From NCBI RefSeq assembly GCF_000715075.1, contig NC_134081.1, forward strand, positions 68,874,153 through 68,938,152: DNA of 64,000 nt. Direction: 5' to 3'. Under the pieces are notes generated by a model. It had not been told where the DNA came from and searched no databases. It saw nothing but the letters and a program-made list of their open reading frames with translations. Origin of the DNA: Nicotiana tabacum. Taxonomy: Eukaryota > Streptophyta > Magnoliopsida > Solanales > Solanaceae. Below, in pieces: positions 47,853 through 58,677 of the stretch (position 1 is its first letter; each line of letters begins with the position of its first letter). Both the position numbers and the translations under genes were made by a program.

Positions 47853-48089
47853 TGTAACGACCCGCCCAATCGTTTTGTGTAATGTGACTATGTTCCCTTG
47901 TTTATTGCTTATTCTATGTTCATTTGTGGTTATGTGACTTGTCGGGTTAGTTAGTTTGGTTCCAGGGATGTTTCGAAGTGTATTGGGACACTTAGTCCCA
48001 AGGTTGAAAGCTTAAGTTGGAAGAGTTGACTGGAGTTTGACTTTTGTGTAGACGATTCCGAAATAGAGTTTTGATGGTTCCGATAGCTG
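47853..48089 (+). repeat. 5' LTR remnant of the Del/Tekay element
   Basis: Matches 52433-52669 base for base with scattered changes up to the word TAGCTG, where similarity ends abruptly and gag-like text begins. The breakpoint lies at about 48089. Confidence 0.85.
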
Positions 48090-51000
48090 ACCGAGGTAGC
48101 TTATCGATAGTAGCAGGCTTATGAGTTGAGCAGGCCAGCCGATGCAGTGCCACTTACATGTCATGAGTTCTCGGTTCTCTTCTTAGAGAAGTTTGTCCCA
48201 CAGAATCGAAGAGAGGATTTACGCAGGCAGTTTGAGCAGCTACGCTAGGAGGGTATGGCCGTGACTCAGTATGGGATGAGGTTTGCAAAGTTGTCTCGTC
48301 ACACGGTATGGTTTGTTCCCACTGAGAGGGAAAAGATTAGGAGGTTCATTAATGGCCTCAACTATGGATTATGCTTCATTATTGCTCGGTAGGTTGCGAC
48401 GGATGCTAGGTTTGACTAGGTGGTCGAGATAGCTAGACGCTTAGAGCTGGTTCGCAGGCAGGAGCGTAAGGAGCGGTAGACCAAGAGGCCTCGCAATTCA
48501 AGTGGTTTCAGCAGTGCTTCATCTGGAGGTCAGTCCCATTTCAACAGAGGTCACTCTTCTACACTCGTTCAAGCAACTCGCCATGTTCCTCGTGGTTCTT
48601 CAGTTAGCCACAGTTCCTATAATGCACGCGCAACTTAGTCATCATTCAGTGCTTTTCCAGCACAGAGTTCTTACCATGCTTCATCTGCACAGGGTTCCGT
48701 AAGCATCTATTAAGATCATCAGGATCATCAGCAACGTCATGAGAGAGGTTGTTTTGAGTGTGGAGACTTGAGTCCTCTCAAGAGAGATTGCTCTAGATTA
48801 TTGAGTAGGGTTCCACAACAGAGTTCCAAGCCTATGATTTCAGCACTAGTAGCTATACCACCCGCACAGCCAGCTCGGGATGGGGCTCAGTCAGCTCGAG
48901 GCCTCCATAGAGGGGGAGGTCGATCAGGTGGTGGTCAGGCCCATTGCTAAGCATTTCCAGCCAGGCCAGAGGTAGTTTCCTCCGATGCCCTGATCAAAGG
49001 TATTGTTTCAGTATGCCACATGGATGATTCAGTATTAATTGACCCTGCTTCAGCTTATTCATATGTGTCATCATACTTTGCTTGTTATTTGGATATGCCC
49101 CATTATTCTTTAGTTATGTATGTTCATGTATCTACCCCGATGGGTGATTCTATTATTGTGGATCATGTGTATCGGTCATGTATAGTGACTATCGGTGGAT
49201 TAGAGACAAGAGTTGTTCTTTTACTACTTAACATGGTTGATTTCGATGTGATTTTAAGCATGGATTGGTTGTCACTGTCATGCTATTCTGGATTGTCACG
49301 CTAAGACCGTGACGTTAGTGATGTCAGAGTTGCCTAGGGTTGAGTGGAGAGGTTCTCTGGATTATGTTCCCAGTAGAGTGATTTCATATTTGAAGGCCCA
49401 GCAGATATGGTTGAGAAGGGATGTCTGGAGTATTTGGCCTTTGTGAGGGATGTTAGTGCTGATGCTCCTACCGTTGAGTCAGTTCCGATAGTAAGAGACT
49501 TCCCAGATGTGTTTCCTGTAGATCTACCAGGTATATCACCGGATAGGGATATTGATTTTTTTATTGATCTGGTGCTGGACACTCAGCCCATCTCTATTTC
49601 ACGTATCGTATGGCACCAGCAGAGTTGAAGGAATTAAAGGAACAACTTCAGGAGTTACTTGATAAGGGATTCATCAGGCCTAGTGTGCTGCCTTGGGGTG
49701 CACCGATTCTATTTGTGAAGAAAAAGGATGGTACTATGCATATGTATTGATTACAGGCAGTTGAATAATGTTACAATCAAGAACAAGTACCCATTATCGT
49801 ATTTTGATAAATTATTTGACAAGCTTTAGGGTGCTAGAGTGTTCTCTTAGATTGACTTGAGGTCAGGGTATCATCAGTTGAAGATTCGGGATTCTGATAT
49901 TCTAAAGATGGCATTCAGGAACCGCTATAGTCACTACGAGTTTCTTATGATGTCATTTGGGCTGACCAATGCCCCTGCAACCTTTATGCACTTGTTGAAC
50001 ATTGTATTCCGACCATATCTTAATTCATTCGTCTTTGAATTCATTGATGACATCTTGGTGTATTCTCAAAGTTGAGAGGATCATGAGTAGCATCTGAGTA
50101 TTGTACTCCAGACCTTGAGTGAGAAGAGGCTATATGCTAAATTCTACAAGTGTGAGTTTTGGCTTGATTCTGTGACGTTCTTGGGGAACGTGGTGTCTAG
50201 TGAGGGGATCAAGGTAGACCCGAAGAAGATTGAGGTAGTTCAGAGTGGGCCAAGACCGTCTTTAGCTTTGGAGATTCAGTGCTTCCTGGGTTTGGCATGT
50301 TACTATCGCTGTTTTGTAGAGGGTTTCTCGTCCATTGCTGCACCTTTGACTAGATTGACCCAGAAGGGTGCCCTATTCAGATTGTTAGAGGAGTGTGAGG
50401 AGAGCTTTTAGAAGCTCAAGACTGCTTTGACTACAGCCCTAGTGTTGGTGTTGCCTACGGGTTCGAGATCATACACTGTGTATTGTGATGTGTTGCGTAT
50501 TGGGCTTGGCGGGGTGTTGATGCAGGGCGCTAAGGTGATTGCCTACATGCCTCAGCAGTTGAAGGTTCATGAGAAGAATTATCATGTGCATGACTTAGAG
50601 TTGGCAGCTATTGTTCACGCATTGAAGATTTGGAGGCACTATCTGTACTGTGTTCATTGTGAGTTTCTATACCGACCATCGGAGTCTCTAGCACCTATTC
50701 AAGCAGAACGATCTTAATTTGTAGTAGAGTAGATGGTTAAAGTTACTGATAGACTATGATATTACAATATTGTATCATCCAGGAAAGGCCAATGTGGTGG
50801 TCGATGCTTTGAGTAGAAAGGCGGAGAGTATGGGCAGCTTGGCATATTTACCAATAGCAGAGAGGCCACTAGCCATGGATGTTTAGGCCTTGGCCAATCA
50901 GTTTGTGAGATTGGATGTCTCAGAGCCCAGTCGTGTTCTTGATTATATTGTGGCACAGTCATCATTGTTGGAGCGTATCAAGGCTCGCCAGTTTGATGAT

Positions 51001-52437
51001 CCTCATTTGTTAGTGTTGAAGTATACGATGCAACGGGGTGGTGCCAAGGAGGTTGTGATTGATGATGAGGGTATTATACAGCTTCAAGGCCGGATTTGTG
51101 TTCCAAATGTTAATGGGTTGAGAGATTTGATACTTAAGGGGACTCACAACTCACGCTATTCCATTCACTCAGGTGTCACAAAGATGTACCGTGACTTGAA
51201 ACAACACTATTGGTGGCTAAGAATGAAGAAAGATATTGTTGCTTATGTCTCTCGGTGTTTGAATTGTCAACAAGTGAAGTATGAGAATGAGAAAATGGGA
51301 GGGTTGATTCAGAGATTGAGATACCGGAGTGGAAGTGGGAGTGTATTACCATGGATTTCGTTGTTGGGCTTCCACGGACTTTGAAGAAGTATGATGCAGT
51401 TTGGGTTTGTAGGCTGGTTGAATAAGTCCACATATTTCATTCTGGCGGTGACTTCCTATTCTGCAAAGCGGTTGGCTCAGATCTCTATTTGGGAGATTAT
51501 CCGCTTGCATGGCGTGCCCATTTCCATCATTTCTGATTGAGGCACACAGTTCATATCGCAGTTTTGGAGAGCAGTGCAAGAGTTGGGCATACGAGTTGAG
51601 TTGAGTACAGCATTCCATCCTCAGATGGACGGGCAATTTGAGCGCACCATTCAGATCTTGGAGGATATATTACGAGCCTTTTTTCGGAGGTTCATGGGAT
51701 GATATTCTTCCATTAGTAGAGTTCACCTACAATAACAGCTTTCAGTTGAGTATTCAAATGGCTCCTTAGGAGGACTTATATGGGAGGAGATGCCGTTTTC
51801 CAGTTAGTTGGTTTGAGCCGGGGGATGCTAGATTGTTGGGTACTAATTTGGTCCGGGATGCTATGGAAAAGATTAAGGCGATTCAGGAGCAGCTTCGTAC
51901 AACTCAGTCTAGGCAGAAGAGTTATGCTAATAGGAAGGTTCGTGATGTTGGATTCATGGTGGGTGAGAAGGTTTCGCTCAGAGTTTCACCCATGAAGGGT
52001 GTGATAAGGTTTGGGAAGAAGGGAAAGTTGAGCCCTCGGTATATTGGGCCTTTTGAGGTGCTTGAGAGGATTCAAGAGGTGGCTTACAAACTTGCTTTGC
52101 CACCTAGTCTATCGGGTGTTCACCTAGTATTTTATGTTTCTATGCTCCGAAAGTATTATGGTGATCCGTCACATGTTTTGGATTTCACCATGGTTCAGTT
52201 AGACGGGATTTGACTTATAATGTGGAGCCGGTGGCCAATTTAGATTGGCATGTTCGAAAGTTGAGATCAAAGAATATTGCATTAGTGAAAGTTCAATGGA
52301 GAGGTCAGCCGGTCGAGGAGGCTACTTGGGAGACCGAGCGAGACATGCGGAGCAGTTATCCACACCTATTTGAAACTTCAGGTATGATTCTAGACCCGTT
52401 TGAGGACGGACATTTGTTTAAAAGGGGGAGAAGGTAA
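48090..52437 (+). pseudogene. Del/Tekay gag-pol with chromodomain
   Basis: Gag: FLEKFVPQNRREDLRRQFEQ and YGMRFAKLSRHTVWFVP, then RRFINGL and a decayed zinc knuckle (CFECGDLSPLKRDC, lacking the His). Protease: VLIDPASAYSYVSSYFA (Asp-Pro-Ala-Ser for the usual Asp-Pro-Gly-Ser) and [21 protein letters not shown] and [20 protein letters not shown], then [13 protein letters not shown] at 50028-50066. RNase [19 protein letters not shown] and [18 protein letters not shown]. Integrase: HSGVTKMYRDLKQHYWW..CLNCQQVK, then degraded core blocks with HPQMDGQFERTIQ. Chromodomain (52210-52437): PVANLDWHVRKLRSK, then ALVKVQWRGQPVEEATWETE. There are many stops and at least four frame changes. The final TAA (52435) lies within the first bases of the 3' LTR. 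Confidence 0.88.
52420..52432 (+). other. polypurine tract of the Del/Tekay element
   Basis: AAAAGGGGGAGAA directly precedes the 3' LTR start (GGTAATGACCC, where the usual first T is G). Confidence 0.75.
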
Positions 52438-55383
52438 TGACCCGGCCATTCATTTTATGTATTGTAACCCCATTCCCCTATTTATTGCTTATTATTTGTT
52501 CATTTGTGGTTGTGTGACTTGCCGGGGTGGTTGATTTAGTTCCGGGGATGTTTCGGAGTGTTATCGGATACTTAGCCTCAAGGTTGGAAGCTTAAGTTGG
52601 AAGAGTTAATCGGAGTTTAAATTTTGCGTAGATGACTCCGGAACGGATTTTGATGGTTCTGTTAGCTGCATATGGTGATTTTGGAGGCGTATGTACGGAT
52701 GTTGATTTGGAGGTCCGTAGGTTGGTTTGAGGCTTTTTAGCGAAAGTCGGAATATTGAAGGTTTGGAAGTTTGAGAGGTTTGACCGAGAGTTGATTTTGT
52801 TGATATCGGGTTGGGACTTGTGTGCAAAATTTGAGGTCATTCGGATTTGGTTTGATATGATACGACATTAGTTTTAAATGTTGGAAGTTCGTTTGTTCAT
52901 TAGGCTTGAATCGATATGCGATTTGTGGTTTTGGTGTTGTTTGATGTGATTTGAGGTTTCAAGCGAGTGCGTAATATCTTTTAGGACTTGTTGGTATGTT
53001 TGGATAGGGTCCCGGGGGCCTTGGGCGTGTTTCGGATGATTAACAGATCATTTTGGACTTGGGAAGGATTGCAGAAGGTTTTTTATTTATGGTGAAATTG
53101 CATATGCGGTGGGCTGGCCACAAATGCGGAGCCACAGTTGCATTTGGAGGGTCACAGAAGCGGGAGAAGGACTGGCCAAGGGAGCTTTGCAAGTGCGCGA
53201 AGGGAAGCGCAAAAGTGAACACGCTTCTGCGATGTATGCTCCGCAGAAGCGGATTTTGATTGAGCGAGCTAGAGTCGCAGATGCGGATGAGCTCCATAGC
53301 TGCGGATGTGCAGGAGCGGGATTTCTACCGTAGAAGCGGTCCCACATAAGCGGATTATGGACCACAGGTGCGAGTATGCGGGAGGCTAATGAATTTTCGC
53401 ACCTGCGATGATATTTCCGTAGGTGCGGCGTCGCAGGTGCGACCTCTTGGACCGCAAAAGCGGAAATGCTAGGCAGATTAATAAAATTGAGGGTTTTTAT
53501 TGTTTTCTCATTTTTGAAATAATGGGACTTAGTCTAAGGCGATATTTGGAGCATTTCTCAGCCCAATTGAAGAGGTAAGTGATGTTTATTCAATTTTTGT
53601 ATTAGATATTCATTACCCATGGATTATTACACCTAATTTTCATGAATCTAAGATTGAATTTGAGGATTTTTGGACTATGTTATTAGAGAGTGAAATTTGA
53701 CGTTTTGAGGGTCGATATATGGTTGGAATTGGATGATTTTGGTATGGTTGGACTCGTAATTGAATAAGTGTTCGGAATTTGTGAATTTTGTCAGGTTCCT
53801 AGATGCGGGTCCGGAGTTGACTTTTTGATTTGAGTTAAAGATCTTAGCTTTGTCTTTTGGAATCACTTCCTATGGTTTTTATTGATAGTATTACATTATT
53901 TTGGCTAGATTCGAGTCGACCGATGATTGATACGCGTGGGAAGGGCTTGTTAGAAGAGTGATTTGGCTTGCTTGAGGTAAGTATCTTATCCAAACTTGGT
54001 TGAGGTACTAGTTGCGTTAATTATTTATGATAACTACGTGCTATGAGTGGCGCATATGTGTTGAGCCCATAAGCGTGCACCCAGGTACTATTTTCATGCT
54101 CGGGGTAGTGCTTAGGCTGTGACATGCCTTGAATTAATTATTAAGCTTCAAGCTCTGATGTTTTCTGCTATTTGTACCTCTCTGTGAGTTATTTGCACCA
54201 TATTTGAGATTTTGTTGAGGTTATTCTCCCGATTGAACTTGATAAACTACTATTTAATAATGAAATTGCATGTTCTAGCTGTGATAGCACACATTGAATA
54301 TGCCTACACTATAGCATATTATTTATACCAGCCCAGGAGTATGCAACTTGATAATCATTGATCATGTACATGTATTCTCGTGTATTTGCTTTATTTCCAT
54401 ATGAGCTGGACTGGTAGCCTGTGAATACGCCGGGCGGATTGTAATTATTAGCGCGTGAGTTATCCGTGCACCACGTAAGTTATCCGTGCGGATCCGAATA
54501 TTGATATAATTGACACGTGAGTTGTCCGTGTGGTTGGTATTACTAGCACGTGAGTTATCCGTGCAACACGTGAGTTGTCTGTGCAGCGTGTGGATACCGA
54601 TCCATCCTCCTAGGGTCACCCTCTCATGTTTCTCTCTTGATGGTGTACACGCGAATTTGAGGAAAAAACTGATCAGTGGTTTGGTATGGAAATGGAATTG
54701 TTGAGGAAAGTCTGGCCAGTGTCTATGTGGATTTTGCATTTCATCTCTACTTGCGATTTCCGTGATTATATACCCCAATCAGTGGCATATCACACTTATA
54801 TGATGTAACACTTGCTGAGCAGAATACATGAGAAATTGTACACATACACACAGATAGTTCCTTCCGTGCTTTATACTTGATCACATCATTATTCTGTACT
54901 TGTAAAATTGATGAAACTATACAGGTTATAGCAGGTATCACTTATATTCTTGCTTCTTTTACCTCGCCAAGGTTAGTTACGATTATTATTGAGTATACGA
55001 CACTTTGCACTTAAATGTGCAGATGTAGGTGTGGGGACCAGTTATCAGCAGTAGACCTGCTTGTTGAGATGAGCATCAAGAGACGAGGTAGAGCTACATA
55101 TCCGACCGCAGTTTTGACTTGTATTTTCTTATGTACTGTTGTTTTAGTTCAGAAAGTATTGTTATTTAATTTTCAGACTTGTATTCCGATGTAGAGCTCA
55201 CGACTCCGCATTTACCAATTTTGGGTGGATTTATCTTGTATTAGCAGTATTTTGTCATATTGAGATTTCAGACTTATGTTATTTCTACAAACTCTGCTAT
55301 TTTGGTCCTTTAATGTTATGACCGGCTTGCCTAGCAAGTATGTTAGGTGCCATCATGACAGGTTGGGATTTTGGGTCGTGACA
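52433..55383 (+). repeat. 3' LTR of the Del/Tekay element, 2951 bp
   Basis: It begins GGTAATGACCCGGCC, matching the 5' remnant, and ends GGGTCGTGACA. It holds a GC-rich word cluster at 53090-53465 (repeats of GCAGAAGCGG and GCAGGTGCGG type) and an array of small hairpins at 54451-54586. ORFs inside it are chance frames. The size is usual for Del/Tekay LTRs. Confidence 0.85.
54451..54586. repeat. array of five short hairpin units in the Del/Tekay LTR
   Basis: Five copies of a unit like GCACGTGAGTTATCCGTGC start near 54451, 54472, 54514, 54546 and 54567. Each has 4-5 bp arms around a 9-nt loop. The outer pair is G-C in one unit and A-T in another (ACACG..CGTGT), so pairing is kept where bases change. 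Confidence 0.7.
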
Positions 55384-56148
55384 ATTATAATAGACTTATT
55401 GGGTCATTCAAAATTTTAAGTCTAAACATAAAATAATATGTTAAGAAGTAGAAACTATGAAATATTTTTAATAATACTTATAAATTACATTATAATAAAT
55501 ATTTTTTTAAACAACATATACATATAAAGCGGTATGGTTTGGTTATGTTTGACCTTTTTTTATTCAAAACCAAACTAAACCAATTATAATGGAATTCCTT
55601 TTCAATACCAAACAAAATCAAACTATATCACCAGTTGATTTTTTTTTTTGTTTTAATTCGATTTATCGGTTTGATATGATTTTTCGATTTCATTGAACAC
55701 TACTACCATACAGGGTGTTTATGGAAATTGAAAAATTGAACAAATCGAACATCGAATCAAACTGACCAAAAAACAATAATTTTTTGATTTGATTTGATTT
55801 TGATTTTTGAATTTTAAAAATATACCAAATTTGATTTGATTTTGATTTCATACAGAAAACAATCGAAAAAAATCAAACCAAACTAACTATAAAATACCTA
55901 TTTAAAGTGTATTATAACACATATATTATATATTTTCTAATAACTTTTTAATTTTATAGTATATATTAATTATTTTCATGATTAGAGTCTAGTTCTTTAC
56001 ATTTTTCGTAATCTAGTTCTTTGCCTTTACATTCAAGATTGATTGGTAGTCTTTATGTTTCTAAGTCTAATAATTTATTTCATATATAAAATAATTTATC
56101 TTTAATTGACTTCTTATATTATTCATCACTATTTTATCTAATTATTAT
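55384..56148. other. AT-rich spacer between two Gypsy elements
   Basis: No gene. The stretch is rich in (G)GTTTGGTT, AACCAAAC and ATCAAACC words on both strands (55540-55900), a composition shared with the insert at 33323-34185. That suggests a related non-autonomous repeat, but its ends were not found. Confidence 0.4.
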
Positions 56149-58457
56149 TGTAAGGCCCCGTAAAATTTCGTAAAGGAATTAAGGTTTCGGGGTGCCGATT
56201 TAGACTTACGTGTTTGAGGGTTGTAGAAATTCTTGGCTCGGACTTTTTGGGTTGAACAATGCACTGGGGAGTAAAGAAAAATTTTTGCCAGAAAAAGTCA
56301 TTTCTGCGGCCCACATGCGGTCGCATAATCACTCTGCGGACCGCATAATGGCCGCAGAGTGAAGCAGAGGCGGGGCAGCTTGGAGGAAGGTATGCAGTGC
56401 ATTATGCGACCGCAGAACAGGTCTGCTGGCCGCATAACTACCACATACCCAGGCAGGCGGCAGCAGTTTTTAGGCACCAATTGTGCGGCCGATATGCAGA
56501 ACGTATATCCAGTTCCGGAGCTTTATTTTTGTATTTTTATAACCCGACCCTACTTCGTTAAATAGACGATATGTATCATTTTTTAAGCAAAAACCTGATA
56601 TTTTGAGGGTGAGAGAGTGCCCTAGAGTGGAAGAGAGTTCTTCAATAATTTGTTCTTCAATTCTTGCTCGAATCTTGGAAGATTAACAAGGAAAACTCAC
56701 TAGGTCTTTATCCTAGAGGTAAAATTCTACACCCTAACCTTTAATTTCGAAAGTTAAATAGAAATGGATAGTTAGTAAGATAATTCTTTGGTATGAGAGT
56801 TGGTTATTTTGCATGCATATGTTATCAAGGTGTGTAAAAAAAATTATTGAGCTAAAAATGTTAAAGAATGGGTTGTGGGATGATGGAATCCTCCATAAAA
56901 GGACCTTGAAACCTTAACGCACACCTAGTGTTTGATAAAATGTTCAAATGAGCTAGAACCATGATCATCTTCCTAATTTTGATTCAATTTGTTATATTTC
57001 TCAAATAGATTAAAGTTTCTAAGAATTTCGGAACATTTTAGAGTTTAAGAAAACTCTATTGAGGTATGTTGGCTAAACTCCTCTCCTAGAATTAAATCCC
57101 ACGGTATTCATGTAATTTATGTAAGTCCCGAATTGTTCATTATGAAGTGACTATTCCGAATAAGCTTGTGTTGAAATATATATGTTTAATATGTATCCTA
57201 AAATGCTTTTATCATGTTAGGTTATCATCTAAGAATATATTCAAAGTATGGGCTGTGTATTAATAATGTTGCGACTTTAAGTCTAGTTCAAACGAAGGCT
57301 ATTACGCCAAATTTTATGAAAAACCTCTATGTACCTATGACTCTTAATTACTCACATGTGTACTAGAAACATTGATTTGAAATGCCTTGTTGTGGATGAT
57401 GATGATGATGTTTGAAAGTGAAAAAGGTGAGCATGAAATGTTAAATACGGCCGACGTGCCAATAATGATTTTATAATTATGGCCACTAGTGCCAATGAAA
57501 TGAAAAGATGCGAAAGAAGTACGAAATGAGATGATTGGTATAAGAAGGATGATGTCTCTAATAAGACGGCCTAGCTGATCGGGTCGTGATCGGACGCCAT
57601 GCCGCACACATAGTGGTGATTGTGCTGGAAATTATGACTGTGGTTGATGTCTCTAATGAGATGGCCTAGCCAATCGGGTCGTGATCGGGCTCCGCGCTAA
57701 AAGTACGGTGGTATTGGTATTGTGAATATTAGAATCGTGAATAGTGGCATATTGGTACAAAAGACCTCCCACCTTAAAATATGGAAACTTATTTGAATAT
57801 TGTCTTGATCCTAATTTGAGGTTTGATGTTGTTTGAGGCTTCCACGGATATTATGATTGTACTTGTTCATATTATTTATCATTCTATTGAGGGGGTGTTT
57901 TGTCATTCATACTAGTACTATTCCATATGTACTAACGTCCCTTTTGCCGGGGGCGCTGCATCTTCAATGGATGCAGCTGGTTCCACAACATGAGACACTG
58001 ATCAGTGATAGCGGTGCACTCTCTTCCCAGCAGACTTGGTGAGCCCTACTTCATTTCGGGGTCATGTATCTTTTGTTCCTTGTGTATTGTGTTTGAGGTA
58101 TAGCCGGGGCTTTGTTGCCGGCATTATCATAATACTCTTCTGCATTTATTAAAGGCTCCGTAGACATAGTGTGGGTTGTATATTGGTGATGGAGAAGTCA
58201 AACAATGTTATGTTGTGTTTGAATTACTTGTTCCACTTTAGACCATGAAAATGTGCGTGAAATTTGAGACTCTAAAATGATGTAAATAATGGTAAGAAAT
58301 TGGTATTACAGACATGATCACCTTATTGTCTAATTAATGAAAATATATATACTCTTTATTCATGGATGAGTTTGGGTAGAAGAAAATCTAATAGGCTTGC
58401 TTGGTCGGGTTCACTCGGTTGAGCGCCGGTCGCGCTCGCCGAGTTTGGGGCGTGATA
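56149..58457 (+). repeat. 5' LTR of the second Del-like element
   Basis: A 2309-bp segment that begins TGTAAGGCCCCG and ends GCGTGATA (probably from GCGTGACA), four bases before the primer-binding site. It contains the inverted pair ACTCTGCGG (56331-56339) and CCGCAGAGT (56352-56360). A roughly 48-bp module repeats with a 94-bp period (57551 and 57645). Confidence 0.75.
57551..57692 (+). repeat. two-copy tandem module in the Del-like LTR
   Basis: GATGTCTCTAATAAGACGGC (from 57551) and GATGTCTCTAATGAGATGGC (from 57645) each lead into CCTAGC..ATCGGGTCGTGATCGG. The copies are 94 bp apart. Confidence 0.75.
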
Positions 58458-58461
58458 AACT

Positions 58462-58473
58462 TGGTATCAGAGC
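58462..58473 (+). other. primer-binding site, initiator tRNA-Met
   Basis: TGGTATCAGAGC, the standard Del and Copia-type site, directly after the LTR. Confidence 0.9.
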
Positions 58474-58677
58474 CTAAGGTTTTAAAGTGTCCTAGGATTT
58501 CTCGAAGCCGTGTCTAGTAGAGTCCTTTTTATCGGTGTGTTGTCGACCACATCTATAATTAGGATGCTACTTGGGCATTTAGGAATAATACCTTTTTTTC
58601 ATGTTATCGATCGTGCGATAAAGCTGATTGTAAGATTGTTCCTCCTTTAACTCGTGCTTTGCTATAACTTTCAGTAT

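Larger units (their letters stand above)
47853..55383 (+). mobile_element. Ty3/Gypsy chromovirus, Del/Tekay type, internally deleted
   Basis: The outer ends are TGTAACGACCC and GGTCGTGACA, flanked by a perfect duplication ATTAT (47848-47852 and 55384-55388). The 3' LTR is 2951 bp, but only about 237 bp of the 5' LTR remain before sequence jumps into gag. Most of the 5' LTR, the primer-binding site and the start of gag are therefore deleted. Pol order is protease, RT, RNase H, integrase, chromodomain. Confidence 0.9.

Noticed and set aside
53040..53365. Overlapping ORFs on both strands in the GC-rich part of the Tekay LTR
   Set aside because: The cluster of repeated GCAGAAGCGG-type words lowers stop frequency; no protein family is recognisable.
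54451..54586. CRISPR-like direct repeats
   Set aside because: Units are short, irregularly spaced and self-complementary, in a plant retroelement LTR with no cas genes; a hairpin array fits better.
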